Shown here piece by piece: positions 22,611-32,686 of a stretch of DNA of 64,000 nt. Source of the stretch: Xiphydria camelus (Eukaryota > Arthropoda > Insecta > Hymenoptera > Xiphydriidae); NCBI GenBank assembly GCA_963678675.1, contig OY783193.1, positions 23,615,309 through 23,679,308 on the forward strand, written 5' to 3'. Numbering within the stretch: the stretch's first letter is position 1; each line of letters opens with the position of its first letter. The position numbers and the translations under genes are program-made. A model generated the notes under the pieces. It saw only the letters and a program-made list of their open reading frames with translations. It did not search any database and was not told the DNA's origin.

Positions 22611-22789
22611 TCCTTACATTGAGGTTAGCTGTCAGTGGCGTCTATAACATTGATGCTTCAAAAGTATGTCCGTGATCAGTTCGGTTCACGCGTGACTTTT
22701 TGGTTAAGAAGCCGTCAGCGTTTAACGTTAACGTACGTTATTAATTAGAACATTCGATCGAGCAGGAAATAAGGATTAGCCAGCTTCCT

Positions 22790-22990
22790 GCATAGAAGGA
22801 TAAGTATTAATAGCTAATTTAATTTAATTATTTGCAGGAGGCAGATAGATGAAAAGTTTCTTTATTATCTCTTATGCTCGTCTTTCACAGAGTTGCAGAT
22901 CCAGCATTACCAATGCAGCCAGGATGGAAAAATTGCCTGGAGGAGGTACGCGAGGTTCAGAAAGGCCAGATATTCCATCGACTCGGAGGC
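22790..22990 (+). repeat. Dispersed repeat D, copy 1
   Basis: The segment from CTTCCTGCATAGAAGG to CGACTCGGAGGCGAAGTAAC matches 32128-32340, including a GAGTTGCAGATCCAGC stretch. Both copies follow a repeat C copy, so C and D are probably parts of one larger element. No intact reading frame. Confidence 0.65.
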
Positions 22991-23114
22991 GAAGTAACAT
23001 AGAAAGGACATACCTCATAAATTCTTAAGATATAATATTGCTTCTATATTGCCTGTAGTTTAATATTAATTTAACTTAACTTTTATTAGTTAATAATCAG
23101 GCCAAAAACAACAA

Positions 23115-23431
23115 AAATCACTACCCGAGTCGAAATTTTGCCCCTATTTTGATGGCCACAGCAACTTTTCAAACTTATTTTGATGCTATATGATCGTCGG
23201 GCAGCTCGTCGTTGATGCTTTTTGAACCTATTTGTAAAATATGCTTCTGCTTTGATGGCCAGGGACCCTTCACTGGGTAGAAGCTATGGCATTCAAAATA
23301 GGGCCTCGCTGCGAATTAAAATTTTGCTTCTATTTTGATGACCAATGCCCCTTTATTGTGTCCGAGTTTCGGACTTAGAATATTTTCAACATGAACGGCT
23401 TAGACAAATTTCGGTCTCCTGCACATCCCAG
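23115..23431. repeat. CCCGAGTC-family fragment
   Basis: CCCGAGTCGAAATTTTGCCC and TATTTTGATGGCC also start the elements at 34505 and 35737. Here the family sequence adjoins an ATCACTAC flank that is part of repeat E. It is followed by the TCCCAGGTAGAAATATGTCC start of repeat C, which is cut by the R1-like element. Confidence 0.55.
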
Positions 23432-23606
23432 GTAGAAATATGTCCGATTCGCAGCCTCTGGACTCAGTAGAGACAGGTCGCTTGCGTGTCGGCTCTGATA
23501 ATTTCAGAGCAGTTTCGCGGTTAGCTTGCGTTTGCGAGTTTGAGAGTGCGTGGCAGTATGGAAGTGTGGTGCGGGAAACCCGTGGTTAGTTTTAGTTGCG
23601 CGTAAA

Positions 23607-24440
23607 ATGAATATATCGGCCTCACACCGGCGAAAAGCCGATCGAGCGTCGATCTCAGGTGGCAAGATGGCCTCCGCTGGTTCTCCTTCGCGACCCGGTA
23701 ACGGGTCCGTAGAGGATTCCGACGGGGCCTTGCAGCCCCTGAATGAGGGATGCAGTGCTCTACGAGGGTATGACCCCTCGTGTGAAATCACCGGTGTGGA
23801 ATCGCCGCATGATTCGGTGTTGGAACTCCTGCTCCGAATCGACGGTTCTGGGAAGGAAGACGCCATTATGGAACATCCACGTGGCAAGGTGCTGCCTGGA
23901 GAGGCGGCCATTGTTGAGAAGGCGCCAATCGTGTTCGCACCTGTGTCACCTGCGGCCGTTTCCAGCGCGGTGAGTCCGGTATTCAACGAATCTGATTGGG
24001 CATCGTCGCTGCCTTCCGGCGTGATAAGCGGTGATCCGGATATAGAGATCGCGAGCGGTGGGGAACGTGACGATGAGAGAAGAGGGGAGGATAGTGATGT
24101 CTCCTACTCCTCCGTCTCCCTCTGTCATGGTAACGATGGTAGGAGTGCCGTGCGCAAAGGCACGAAGCGTAAGAGCACGCGTGATTACCTCATCGGCGTG
24201 CAGGATCCGTCGTTGATGCCGACGGACGGGAAGAAGAAGGCGACGAAGGGCTCTAGGGCTGGAGGTAAAACGAAAGTCGTCGCGATGAAGCCGCACAGTG
24301 TGGCGCATCGTTGGATGAACGCCACTCTCGACGTCCGGGATAGAGAGGGGGTTGAACGCAATACTGAGGCAATCGTCGGGGCGGATCTGACCGGGGCGGC
24401 ACGGTTACTTTGCACATGGCTAGGCGATGTCGACCACTGA
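23607..24440 (+). pseudogene. R1-like ORF1 (gag-like), N-terminal part
   Basis: The first ATG in a long open frame is at 23607 and gives 277 codons. The N-terminal part is low complexity, and a lysine-rich segment (GKKKATKGSRAGGKTK) precedes a region ending HRWMNATLDVRDREG. ORF1 proteins of R1-type elements bind element RNA and usually end in CCHC knuckles. None are present here, and the following sequence enters the endonuclease directly. An internal deletion at about 24440 therefore removed the knuckles. ORF1 assignment rests mainly on position. Confidence 0.55.
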
Positions 24441-24519
24441 ACGGCAAGGACCAATGAACGCAAAGCTGTGCAAGGCGGTCTCCTCGCTACAGTGTGGGGT
24501 CGGGGTGATCCTTTCCAAA

Positions 24520-25285
24520 ATGATGGAATGATGGACTTCAACGGTAGATCGCGCGCATGGGGCTGTAGGGGAAATACCGGGCGCGGTGCGCGCCTCGCCG
24601 ACTTTTCGGCGGAATTGGACTTGCGCTGCTCAACATCGGTACAGTCCCCACGTCCGTACGAGCAACTGGCACATCGGTAGTCGACCTCACATGGGCGACT
24701 CCGGGACTGCGGCGTGCGGTTTTGGAATGGAAAGTACGAGCAGAATGTGAGTCATTGTCCGATCATCGTTATATCACGTTTCGCGTGCATACGAGCCCTG
24801 CGGTCGCTCGCGATGCTCCGAGTGTTCGCGTGAACGATCTCGGCCCGCGATGGTCGAAGATTGGCTTCAGCGGCGATCTCTTTCGCGTCTCGTTAACCGT
24901 GAAGTTCATGGCGTCGCCGGTTTTGCGTTACGAAACAGACGACGTCGGTATCGGTGAGCGGGTAGCTGCGTTTTCGGTGGCGCTTCGGGAGGCGTGTGAT
25001 ACCGCGGCGAAGCGTGTCCACGATGGTGAACATTCGCGTAAGAGCAAGAAGAATACGTACTGGTGGAACCCGCGCCTCGCGGAGCTACGTGACGACTGTA
25101 AACGGATCCGTCGAATACTCGGAAGGCTGCGTAGGAGTTGCCGGCATGAAAGACGGCGTGCGATCGCCATCTTCGCCCGGGAAGTAGAACTCTGTGAGGC
25201 ACGGAAAACGTTGCGCAGGGAAATTCGTCGTGCTCGTGCAGTCTCGTGGCTGGAAATCGTGGACGCGTTAAATGGCGATCCGTAG
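24520..25285 (+). pseudogene. Endonuclease C-half and RT linker
   Basis: The frame at 24530-24620 reads DFNGRSRAWGC and LADFSAELDL, as in the GDFNA block of AP-endonuclease-type domains. A frameshift near 24625 moves the reading to SVVDLTWATPG and then SLSDHRYITF. SDHRYI is the conserved final endonuclease motif. The 187-codon frame from 24722 continues through a basic linker with YWWNPRL to DALNGDP, where a TAG at 25283-25285 interrupts the conserved DPxGR junction. The endonuclease would nick the target site; its first half is missing here. Confidence 0.75.
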
Positions 25286-25817
25286 GGGCGCGCTTACCGT
25301 ATCGCCATGAAGAAGCTCAAATGCACCGGTCTATGCGCAACTGAAACCACACCGATTAAAGTAATTGATCCGATTATCGATGAACTCTTCCCGATGCCGG
25401 CCGTGGTGGACGTTGACCGGTTGAGAACATTGCGACGTTGGCTTAGACTTCCGATTCCGCTGCCCGCGCCATTTGAGGAGGTTGACCCTCTGCGAGTTAG
25501 TATGTCAGTGCGGAAAAAGCGCGGTGGCAGCGCGGCTCCCAGTCCCGATGGAGTCCGCGGTAGTTGGATATATTGCGCGACGGACGAGTTCATCGAATCG
25601 CTTGCGAAACTCTTCACAGACTGCCTGACGCGCGGTGAATTCCCGCGTGCATGGAAGATTGCTAACCTTGTATTGATTCCCAAGATGGACAATGAGAGGG
25701 TTGTCATCCCAAGTAAATTCCGTCCCATATGCCTGTTGAACGACATCAGCAAAGCCTTCGAGAGAGTCATTGCGGTGCGAATCCTTGAGGCGTTGAACGT
25801 TTCGGGTAGCGCCGGTG
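25286..25817 (+). pseudogene. Reverse transcriptase, N-terminal part
   Basis: After the TAG the same frame continues GRAYRIAMKKLK, then KKRGGSAAPSPDG, LTRGEFPRAWKIANLVLIPK and FRPICLLNDISKAFERVI. These are RT motifs 0 to 2a of the R1/Jockey-type non-LTR lineage. The frame is cut at 25817 by the Transib element and resumes at 28709. The polypeptide copies element RNA at a nicked chromosomal target. Confidence 0.85.
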
Positions 25818-28708
25818 CACAGTGGAGTATTTATCATATCCACGGAATAATAATTACGAAAATCAACACTCATAGATTACTGTAATTTAATTAATTATTT
25901 GTTGCTATCATTCTAACGATAACATCGATATGCATTAATTCAATGACAGCGCCCATACCTGTTAAAACAAGTGACAGAATGATAACAGCAAATTGTGTAT
26001 CGAATTTTCGGTGCATCAGTTCTTTTAATTGTTCTCAACTAAATGTGCCGTAGTGATATTAAGGTTTGCTGATTTATATTTTAAGTAAGTGGACATTGTT
26101 TTAAAGATATAATATGTATTTTAGCATAAACTTATTTGTCATAATGACACTGTTTTCTGTTAAATATAACGCGTATTGTATTAACCTAAAAAAAACTGAG
26201 ATTCGACTGGATTCGAGCTGATTTCATTTTTTACTTATTAAACAATCCTTCTAGATTCTTTTCCATTAAAATTTAACTGCCAAGAACTGCCAGTGGCCGG
26301 GACTTTTCAGGTACCATGTCTCTACGAAAGAGAGAACTTTTTGAGGTTTGGTGCCACGAAAAGGACGTCAAAACGAAAAATTTGGCTGTCTTTCAGTATG
26401 TTGTTAGAAAATTAAATATAGAAGATTCTGATGAACACGTATATACTGAATATATCAAAAAAGTAGTAAAGAATTTCACAAGTAAAATAAATGAAAAGTG
26501 GCATAGCTGCAATCGCACTTTAAAAGTGTTCATTGCGCGTTATCATCAATGGCTTGAGGAAGAAATAGATATTCTTCCTATTCAATGTGGTGCAAAGTTG
26601 GTTCCAGGAAATAATGTCGGTAGGCCAAAGAAATGTTTTTCAGAAGTTGGTGTCCAATCAAAACGGCAAAAAGTTTCATCTTTACTTGACAACTATTCTA
26701 CTGAAGAGTTGTCATTTGCCGTTAGTACTAGCCTACGAAAATCTGGGCAACGAGATGCTGCTAAAATTATTCAATCTGTGATTGATCGTTCTCTAAATGC
26801 AACTGAAATAAAAAAGTTAGTGAATAATTCACCTACTTTACCCATAAAGTACACCCCAGAAGAAGCACTCGCTTTGTATGTAGACGGGCGTTATACTAAA
26901 AACATGTATATTCTCATGCAAACTGGTGCAAAATTACGGAATGCCAACATTTACCCTTCTTACAACTTGTTAAAAAAGGCGAAAAAAGATTGTTACCCCG
27001 ACGAACAGGATCTGACAATATCGGAAATATATGCTGAGGTTAAACTACAAGCGCTGGTCAATCACACAGCTATAAGACTAGTATCAGTTCAACAAGAAGT
27101 ATTGGAACAGAACTTAACAGAAATACAAGAAGGTGTTACATTAATTTACAAATGGGGCTGTGATGGATCCTCAGGTCATTCGACTTATAAACAGAAATTT
27201 ACGGAACAAAATGGAAACTCTCACACCGATTCATATTTATTTGCTGTGTGTATTGTCCCTCTTCGGCTCCAAACAACAAGCAATAAGATTTTATGGAATA
27301 ACCCTCGTCCTTCATCGACTAGGTATTGCAGGCCGATAAAAATTACTTTTAAAAAGGAAACTAACGAACTGTCTAAAAGAGAAATAGGAAATATAGAAAG
27401 TCAAATTAAAAATATTGTACCTACAAAAATTATTATATCTGATAGGGAAATTTGGGTCAATCATTGTTTCAGGTTAACTATGATAGATGGAAAAATGTTT
27501 GGAGTAATCACTCAATCATCCAATCAAGCATGTGGCATTTGTGGGGCAACTCCCAAAAATATGAATAATTTAAATGACATTTACAAGCGTACTCCAAATA
27601 CAGAATATTTGAAGTTTGGGGTCTCTACTTTGCACGCTTGGATACGATGTCTAGAGGCTTTACTTCACATATCATATCGTATTCCAATTCAGAAATGGCA
27701 AATCAGAGATAAAACTGAGAAAGAAATAGTACAAAATCGTAAAGAAGAAATAAGATCACGTCTGAGATCAGAAATAGGATTACTAATAGATATTCCCAAA
27801 CCTGGCTTTGGTACCACGAACGATGGCAATACAGCTAGACGTTTTTTTCTGCAGCCTTTTTTAATTGCAACCATTACTGGGTTGAACGCAGAATTAGTAG
27901 AACATTTTTCTGTAATATTGAGAACCATGTCATCTGGTTATGCAGTCAACGTACAAGCATTCAAAGAATATACAAAAAAAACTGCAGAAAAATACGTCGA
28001 ATGCTATTCGTGGTACTATATGCCATCTAGCATTCATAAAATCCTTATTCATGGTGCTGATATTATTAAAGAAGCTATATTTCCAATAGGTGTATTTTCA
28101 GAGGAAGCTTTGGAATCCAGGAATAAGGATCTTAAGAAATATAGGGAATTTAACACCAGAAAGTCTTCTCGAGAAAAAACGATGAGGGATTTATTCAATT
28201 GCTTATTAGTTTCCTCTGATCCACTGATATCTAGCCTATCCAAGTCAAGTAGTTTTTCAAAAAACAACCATAAAATTTCACTTGACAGCAAGGTTATTGC
28301 ATTATTATCGGATCCTGCGATACCTAGTTTATTAGATAATAGTACTAATATTAACGATAGCTGTGATTCTGAAGACTCAGATGAGTAACATAGTTGCAAT
28401 ATTTAAGTTAAGTTACAGTCAGATTCAGAATTATCTTTATTATTTTAATATTTTTAACGTTAATTTTTTCACATAAATATTAATTTTATTTCTTTACTTG
28501 GTCTGACCAGTTTCGATTTGGTATAACACAGTATTATATATTTGGTATAACAGTATTATATATTTGGTATAACATAACGCAGTATCTAATCAAATAAATA
28601 CTACCTTTATGCAATAAAGTACATACATTTTTAAAGACAAAAATTAAATCAAGAATTTATGTGGATTACTCATTTTTATTTGCTAGATTATACGTTTAAC
28701 CCACTGTG
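25818..28708 (+). mobile_element. Transib DNA transposon, apparently complete
   Basis: The ends are CACAGTGG (25818-25825) and CCACTGTG (28701-28708), flanked by CGGTG at 25813-25817 and 28709-28713. A CACAGTG-type heptamer end and a GC-rich 5-bp duplication are the published marks of Transib elements. The 2891-bp body has one long open transposase frame. A 22-bp unit with TATATATTTGGTATAACA is repeated near 28523-28575 in the 3' noncoding part. Beyond the heptamers the ends diverge. The perfect duplication and open frame suggest a fairly recent insertion into an already old R1-like copy. Confidence 0.95.
26316..28388 (+). CDS. Transib transposase (RAG1-like), 690 aa
   Basis: One uninterrupted frame runs from an ATG with A at -3 to TAA. 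In the family this RNase H-fold enzyme cuts the CACAGTG ends by a hairpin route like RAG1, acting in the nucleus. Visible landmarks by residue: Asp283 in WGCDGSSGH (first catalytic Asp candidate); Asp391 in MIDGK, 15 residues before Cys406/Cys409 (CGIC). His574 and His579 in SSIHKILIHG complete a C2H2 zinc site spaced as in RAG1. The SEEALESRNKDLKKYRE block at about 595-611 should contain the catalytic Glu. The C-terminus is Ser-rich and acidic. Length is normal for Transib. Family identity is secure; activity is untested. Confidence 0.93.
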   Translation: MSLRKRELFEVWCHEKDVKTKNLAVFQYVVRKLNIEDSDEHVYTEYIKKVVKNFTSKINEKWHSCNRTLKVFIARYHQWLEEEIDILPIQCGAKLVPGNNVGRPKKCFSEVGVQSKRQKVSSLLDNYSTEELSFAVSTSLRKSGQRDAAKIIQSVIDRSLNATEIKKLVNNSPTLPIKYTPEEALALYVDGRYTKNMYILMQTGAKLRNANIYPSYNLLKKAKKDCYPDEQDLTISEIYAEVKLQALVNHTAIRLVSVQQEVLEQNLTEIQEGVTLIYKWGCDGSSGHSTYKQKFTEQNGNSHTDSYLFAVCIVPLRLQTTSNKILWNNPRPSSTRYCRPIKITFKKETNELSKREIGNIESQIKNIVPTKIIISDREIWVNHCFRLTMIDGKMFGVITQSSNQACGICGATPKNMNNLNDIYKRTPNTEYLKFGVSTLHAWIRCLEALLHISYRIPIQKWQIRDKTEKEIVQNRKEEIRSRLRSEIGLLIDIPKPGFGTTNDGNTARRFFLQPFLIATITGLNAELVEHFSVILRTMSSGYAVNVQAFKEYTKKTAEKYVECYSWYYMPSSIHKILIHGADIIKEAIFPIGVFSEEALESRNKDLKKYREFNTRKSSREKTMRDLFNCLLVSSDPLISSLSKSSSFSKNNHKISLDSKVIALLSDPAIPSLLDNSTNINDSCDSEDSDE

Positions 28709-29372
28709 CGGTGGTGGCCTCTCGGGGACTCGCAATTTGGCTTCCGGGAGAGAAGATCTATTATAGATGCAATGTGACTGTCGTCAGGGAGTTTGCGGAG
28801 AGCGTGAAGAACTGCGGGGAAGTGGCGGTCGCTGTTAACTTAGATATTAAGAATACGTTTAACAGCATCCCGTGGGTCTGTATAATTGAGCAGTTGGAAA
28901 ACATGGAGATTCCTGCGTATCTTGTTGCTATCATTCGCGACTATCTGTCGGAGCGCAGTGTGCAGTTCCGCGGCTCCAACGGGGAAATTCACAATCGTGC
29001 GATTCGCGCCGGCGTCCCGCAGGGTTCGGTTGTCGGTCCTCTACTATGGAATGTCGCGTTTGACTATGTACTGCGCGGTACCCTCGTGACAGGTTGTCGT
29101 CTCGTTGCATATGCCGATGACACGCTCATTCTTGCACGCGGCAGTTGCTTTCCGGTGGCAATCTGCAATGCAGAAATGCAGGCTGATAGGACGATCGCGA
29201 GAATTCGCGATCTCGGGCTTACGGTCGCTGCTGCCAAAACATCGGCAATCGCGTTCGGTACTGCTGCAAGAATCCGCAATGTTGGTTACATTCGGGTGGA
29301 TGGGCATCGGGTCGAGGTCCGACAAACGCTACGTTATCTCGGTGTTGTGTTTAATCATACCTCACCTTCAGT
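28709..29372 (+). pseudogene. Reverse transcriptase, palm part
   Basis: Right of Transib the RT resumes. SQFGFRER appears in one frame near 28728-28765, then a small indel shifts to the frame carrying NLDIKNTFNSIPW (motif A), AGVPQGSVVGPLLW (motif B), AYADDTLI (motif C with catalytic YADD), AAAKTSAIAFG and VRQTLRYLGVVF. A further frameshift near 29360-29373 moves into the thumb. The catalytic aspartates are still present but the protein could not be made. Confidence 0.88.
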
Positions 29373-29960
29373 GAGCACTTCGTTGCGATCGAGGAAAAGG
29401 CGGCACGGGTCGCACGTGCGCTTACGGGACTGCTGCCAAATCTCCGGGGTCCGTGCGAAGCCAAGCGCAAGTTATATGCGCACATGCTACACTCGGTGAT
29501 ACTTTACGGCTCGCCGGTGTGGCATGATCGTCTGGCTGCTAATAGAAGTAATCGTCAGCATTTTTTGAAAATACAGCGACTCATGGCTCTTCGTATCATT
29601 AGTGCGTATCGCTCTGTTGCGCTGCACGCGGCACTTGTTCTTCACGGGTCGGAACACGCGCGCCGTCTAGCGAGGGCGTGGGGCCACGAGCCCGGTTCCA
29701 GGGGAAAGGGCGAGGCAAGCGCCGATTGGCGGCCGAGTGGTCGACGCCCGCTCGTTCGTGCGCTTCGGGCAAGCCTCTGCCATTGGTCCGGTTCGAAGCG
29801 AGGGTACCGGATTGGTGCGTCGTGTCGTTTCCGATTCCTGCCCGATTCCGGGCGCGTGTTCGCGGCAGGAAAGCCCTTTTTCGTTCATTATATTTGTTCA
29901 TTTGGTCCTGAGTATCACTTTCCTTCATTTCCCCGTTTAATAGGTCCAGAAATCACTTGA
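29373..29960 (+). pseudogene. R1-like post-RT C-terminal domain
   Basis: The reading EHFVAIEEKAARVARALTGL leads into LYGSPVWHDRL and QRLMALRIISAYRSV, the conserved thumb-to-C-terminal region of R1-clade proteins. From about 29700 the frame loses recognisable features, and no CCHC knuckle is seen before the stop at 29960. Probably decayed. Confidence 0.75.
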
Positions 29961-31302
29961 GGTTGGCCCGATGTTCGCGCGCGGATGGCTGTGCGAGCGC
30001 GTCGTGTGAGACGATCCCGTGTATGTGGGATATCGCGCATCATATGGTTAAATCCGGATCCCCCCCGGGTGATCGCGCGTATTTCGAATAGTTATCGGGG
30101 CAATCGTGAGCTTCATCCCGCAGTGCAGCGACGATGCGTGGTGACGCTTGCGACGGCCATTAAACCGACGTGCAGACGATTATTAATGGCGGCGGCGATG
30201 ACGCGCAAGATGGCTGGCGTTCGACGCGCCGTCTTGCGCGGGTATTACCGAACGGTTTTGTCGCGCGAGAATTGAATCTCACGTTAGATGTGCGTACGAA
30301 GAATATGTGCCTTGGCCGCTTGCGGCGTAGGGTGTGTTTCGACGATGGCAAGGAAGAATGTGCCACCGGGCGCGCTATAATGATACTCGTGCGACCCTTC
30401 CGGCCTCACGTAGTTATTTTCATTTCATTTTTATGGGTTGTTAGATTCCGCATCGCGCGCGTATCACGGTAATCTGTGTCGTGCTGCATTGAAAGTGACC
30501 ATGACGTTATCGCTTTTCGGTAGTCTTGATAGAGCTGTGTCAGGATACAGCGCTGTCAAGTTGAAATTGTTCTGCCTGCCTCGGGTGTGCGAATGCGCGG
30601 ATCTACGAGTTCATGCGTTCGCGCGCTAGGCGCAGGCGTGAGCATTATATATGTATACGTGCGTGCGATGTCGCGCGTATACTGAATGGTGGTCGACGAT
30701 CATTAGCTTCCTTCCCCCTTCATCATCACTCTTATCGTTACATATCGCGTATTCATAGCTCTTCTTTTTATTTATCCATACAGTTCCCATCGATACATTG
30801 TTATCACCGTTATGATTTTCATCGTTACTAGCATTATTTTGGTCATTATAGTTTATGCATAATAAATTCTTCACTCTTACATATTTCATCCACAATCACC
30901 AATCACTCATCATCATCCTTTCCCTTATCACTATCATATTTGGTGATGGCGAGCGTGCGGGTGCGCGGCGGCGGATGTGCTGCTTGTATTCCGCACTGCC
31001 ATCATCAATGACCATCTCGTGGTGTCGTTGAGGTCCTGCCGGCGCTCTCTTGAGAGCTGTAGCGGCGGTTGACCTTGACGTGACGATGGCCCTTTCCTTT
31101 AAGAGGCAGTGCCAGAGATCTCCAGCCCTTTGCGCAAGAGGAGGAAAGGGGCCGAGAAGGCAAGAAGGGTTTAGTGGGTATTGGGCCCCGCGACCTTGCA
31201 CTTCCTCGTCGCGGGTTTACCTGAATCCCACACACCTTTGGGTTCTAGCCGAACCTGGGGATGGTGCTTAAACGCATTTCACCTTCTTTAAAAAAAAAAA
31301 AA
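29961..31302 (+). other. Decayed 3' part and 3'UTR of the R1-like element
   Basis: GC-rich up to about 30700, then AT-rich, then a pyrimidine/purine mix before the poly(A) at 31290-31302. CGACGATGCGT and TTAAACCGACG strings at 30120-30170 may be decayed C-terminal coding sequence. No intact frame. Confidence 0.5.
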
Positions 31303-31740
31303 GTAGAAATATGTCCAAGTTGTGTAAGGTTGAACATTGTTACAAGGTAAGTTTTGCAAGGTTAAGCTGCAAGGTTAATACAGGATTGCTGCAAGCCTGA
31401 CTGTTCCTTGCATAGCCGAAACTGACCATTGCCCTGTACTGTTAGCCTATTTCAAGCTCGCAGTAACAGAGAGATACCAGATTCGCGCGACAAGGTGAAT
31501 ACAAGACGAATACAAGGTTGTGCCGGCAGCTTAGCGAATCAGGGCCGCTTCTAGATGATGAGACGCCTTCGTGCTTAGCGCCCTTTCCTAGTTTTGGCGC
31601 CCCATGGCTAGTGCGCCTTCGTGCGCGCCTTTGTTAGACGCGGCCCTGCTCTTAGCGAATAGATGTCATAAAAATCCGCGGCGTGGCGTGCGCATCGCCT
31701 CAGCTGTCTATTAGAGAAGCGTACAAAGCCCTTAGATTGA
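31303..31740 (+). repeat. Dispersed repeat C, copy 3
   Basis: This begins with the duplicated GTAGAAATATGTCC and continues as in 22311-22610. It is interrupted at 31540-31651 by a small insertion. Its upstream part lies left of the R1-like element at 23426-23431. Confidence 0.8.
31540..31651. mobile_element. 112-bp insertion with 9-bp duplication
   Basis: CAGGGCCGC at the left and GCGGCCCTGCTC at the right bound a GCGCCTTCGTG-containing body. TTAGCGAAT flanks it on both sides (31531-31539 and 31652-31660). The uninterrupted CTTAGCGAATAGATGTC occurs at about 5190 and, with one change, at 22536. Family unassigned; a hAT- or Mutator-type mobilisation is possible. Confidence 0.8.
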
Positions 31741-31799
31741 GGTTAGCGTCAGTGGCGATCAATTCGGTTCTTGCGCGATTTTTTGGTTAAGAAGCCGTC

Positions 31800-31885
31800 A
31801 GCGTTTAATGTTAACGTGCAAACGTTTCTTTAGTGCACGTTGAGTGTAAACGTTTTTTCAGTGCACGTTGAGTGTAAACGTGGGT
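31800..31885. repeat. Short tandem repeat, about 29-30 bp
   Basis: Three diverged units of GTGCACGTTGAGTGTAAACG-type sequence. Confidence 0.8.
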
Positions 31886-32109
31886 TATTTGTGTCCAGCC
31901 TCACTTTCTTAAATGCGTTCCGAAAAATTTCCAAAGGATTACTCTAGAAAAAAAACCACAAAAGCAGCAAGCAGGATCGAATTGTTTAAATATATAACCA
32001 TAACGAATTTGTGTACTGCATCACGAAAATGGTTTAAAATCGCATGGTTTACACGGAATGGGTTTAAACATTCGGGGCAAGATCTTTGGAATAAGAACCT
32101 ACGAGTAGG

Positions 32110-32420
32110 AAGTAAGTATTATCCAGCTTCATGCATAGAAGGGTAAGTATTAATAGCTAATTTCATGAAATTATTTGCAAGAGGCAGATAGATGAATAAG
32201 TTTCTTTATTATCTCATATGCTTGTCTTTCATAGAGTTGCAGATCCAGCGTCATCGATGCAGCCAGGATTGCCCAGAGGAGGTACGCGAGGTTCAGGAAG
32301 GCCAGATAGTCCATCGACTCGGAGGTGAAGTAACATGGGAAGGGGACCGCAGGCATTGGTCAGTGCAGCAGCTCAGCTATCGAGAAAGTAACGTCCCTGA
32401 GATTAACAGTGGGCAGCGAA
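32110..32420 (+). repeat. Dispersed repeat D, copy 2
   Basis: Matches 22790-22990 and extends it by about 90 bp (GGGAAGGGGACCGCAGGC onward). Frames across it are short and not conserved between copies. Confidence 0.65.
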
Positions 32421-32686
32421 AAAATTAATATCTTATAAGGAGTATTATATCGAATTCGTATTTCAGATCAGAGGAAAGGAGCATAAGACATGGTGCCCCA
32501 CAGATTACGTCGTAGGACCATGCAGAGCAATCCAGTCGTCATTGAAGATTTGACGCCACATCTCCCGAAGACTCTTTGACAACGATATCCGATTCCATTT
32601 GAGAGGAATGTGTGTGTTTTCTCTAGTGCTATTAGACGCTGAATAATTCTTTGTGGAAGTCAACGTGTTAAAAAAAGGAATTACAA

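Larger units (their letters stand above)
23446..31302 (+). mobile_element. R1-like non-LTR retrotransposon, split by Transib
   Basis: A 14-bp duplication GTAGAAATATGTCC lies at 23432-23445 and again at 31303-31316, immediately after a poly(A) tail (31290-31302). This fixes both ends, and the target is a repeat C copy. Inside are an ORF1-like frame, the C-terminal half of an apurinic-type endonuclease, a reverse transcriptase and a post-RT domain. The DPxGRxYR linker and YGSPVW segment resemble the R1 clade. Without the Transib insertion and one CGGTG it is about 4.96 kb. This is short because ORF1's end and the endonuclease start are deleted. Stops and frameshifts make it inactive. Confidence 0.88.

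Noticed and set aside
24185..24541. Minus-strand frames opposite ORF1
   Set aside because: Shadows of the GC-rich retroelement coding strand without motifs.
23446..31302. LTR retrotransposon interpretation of the duplicated GTAGAAATATGTCC flanks
   Set aside because: The duplication is only 14 bp, follows a poly(A) tail, and the interior encodes non-LTR RT and endonuclease; it is a target-site duplication.
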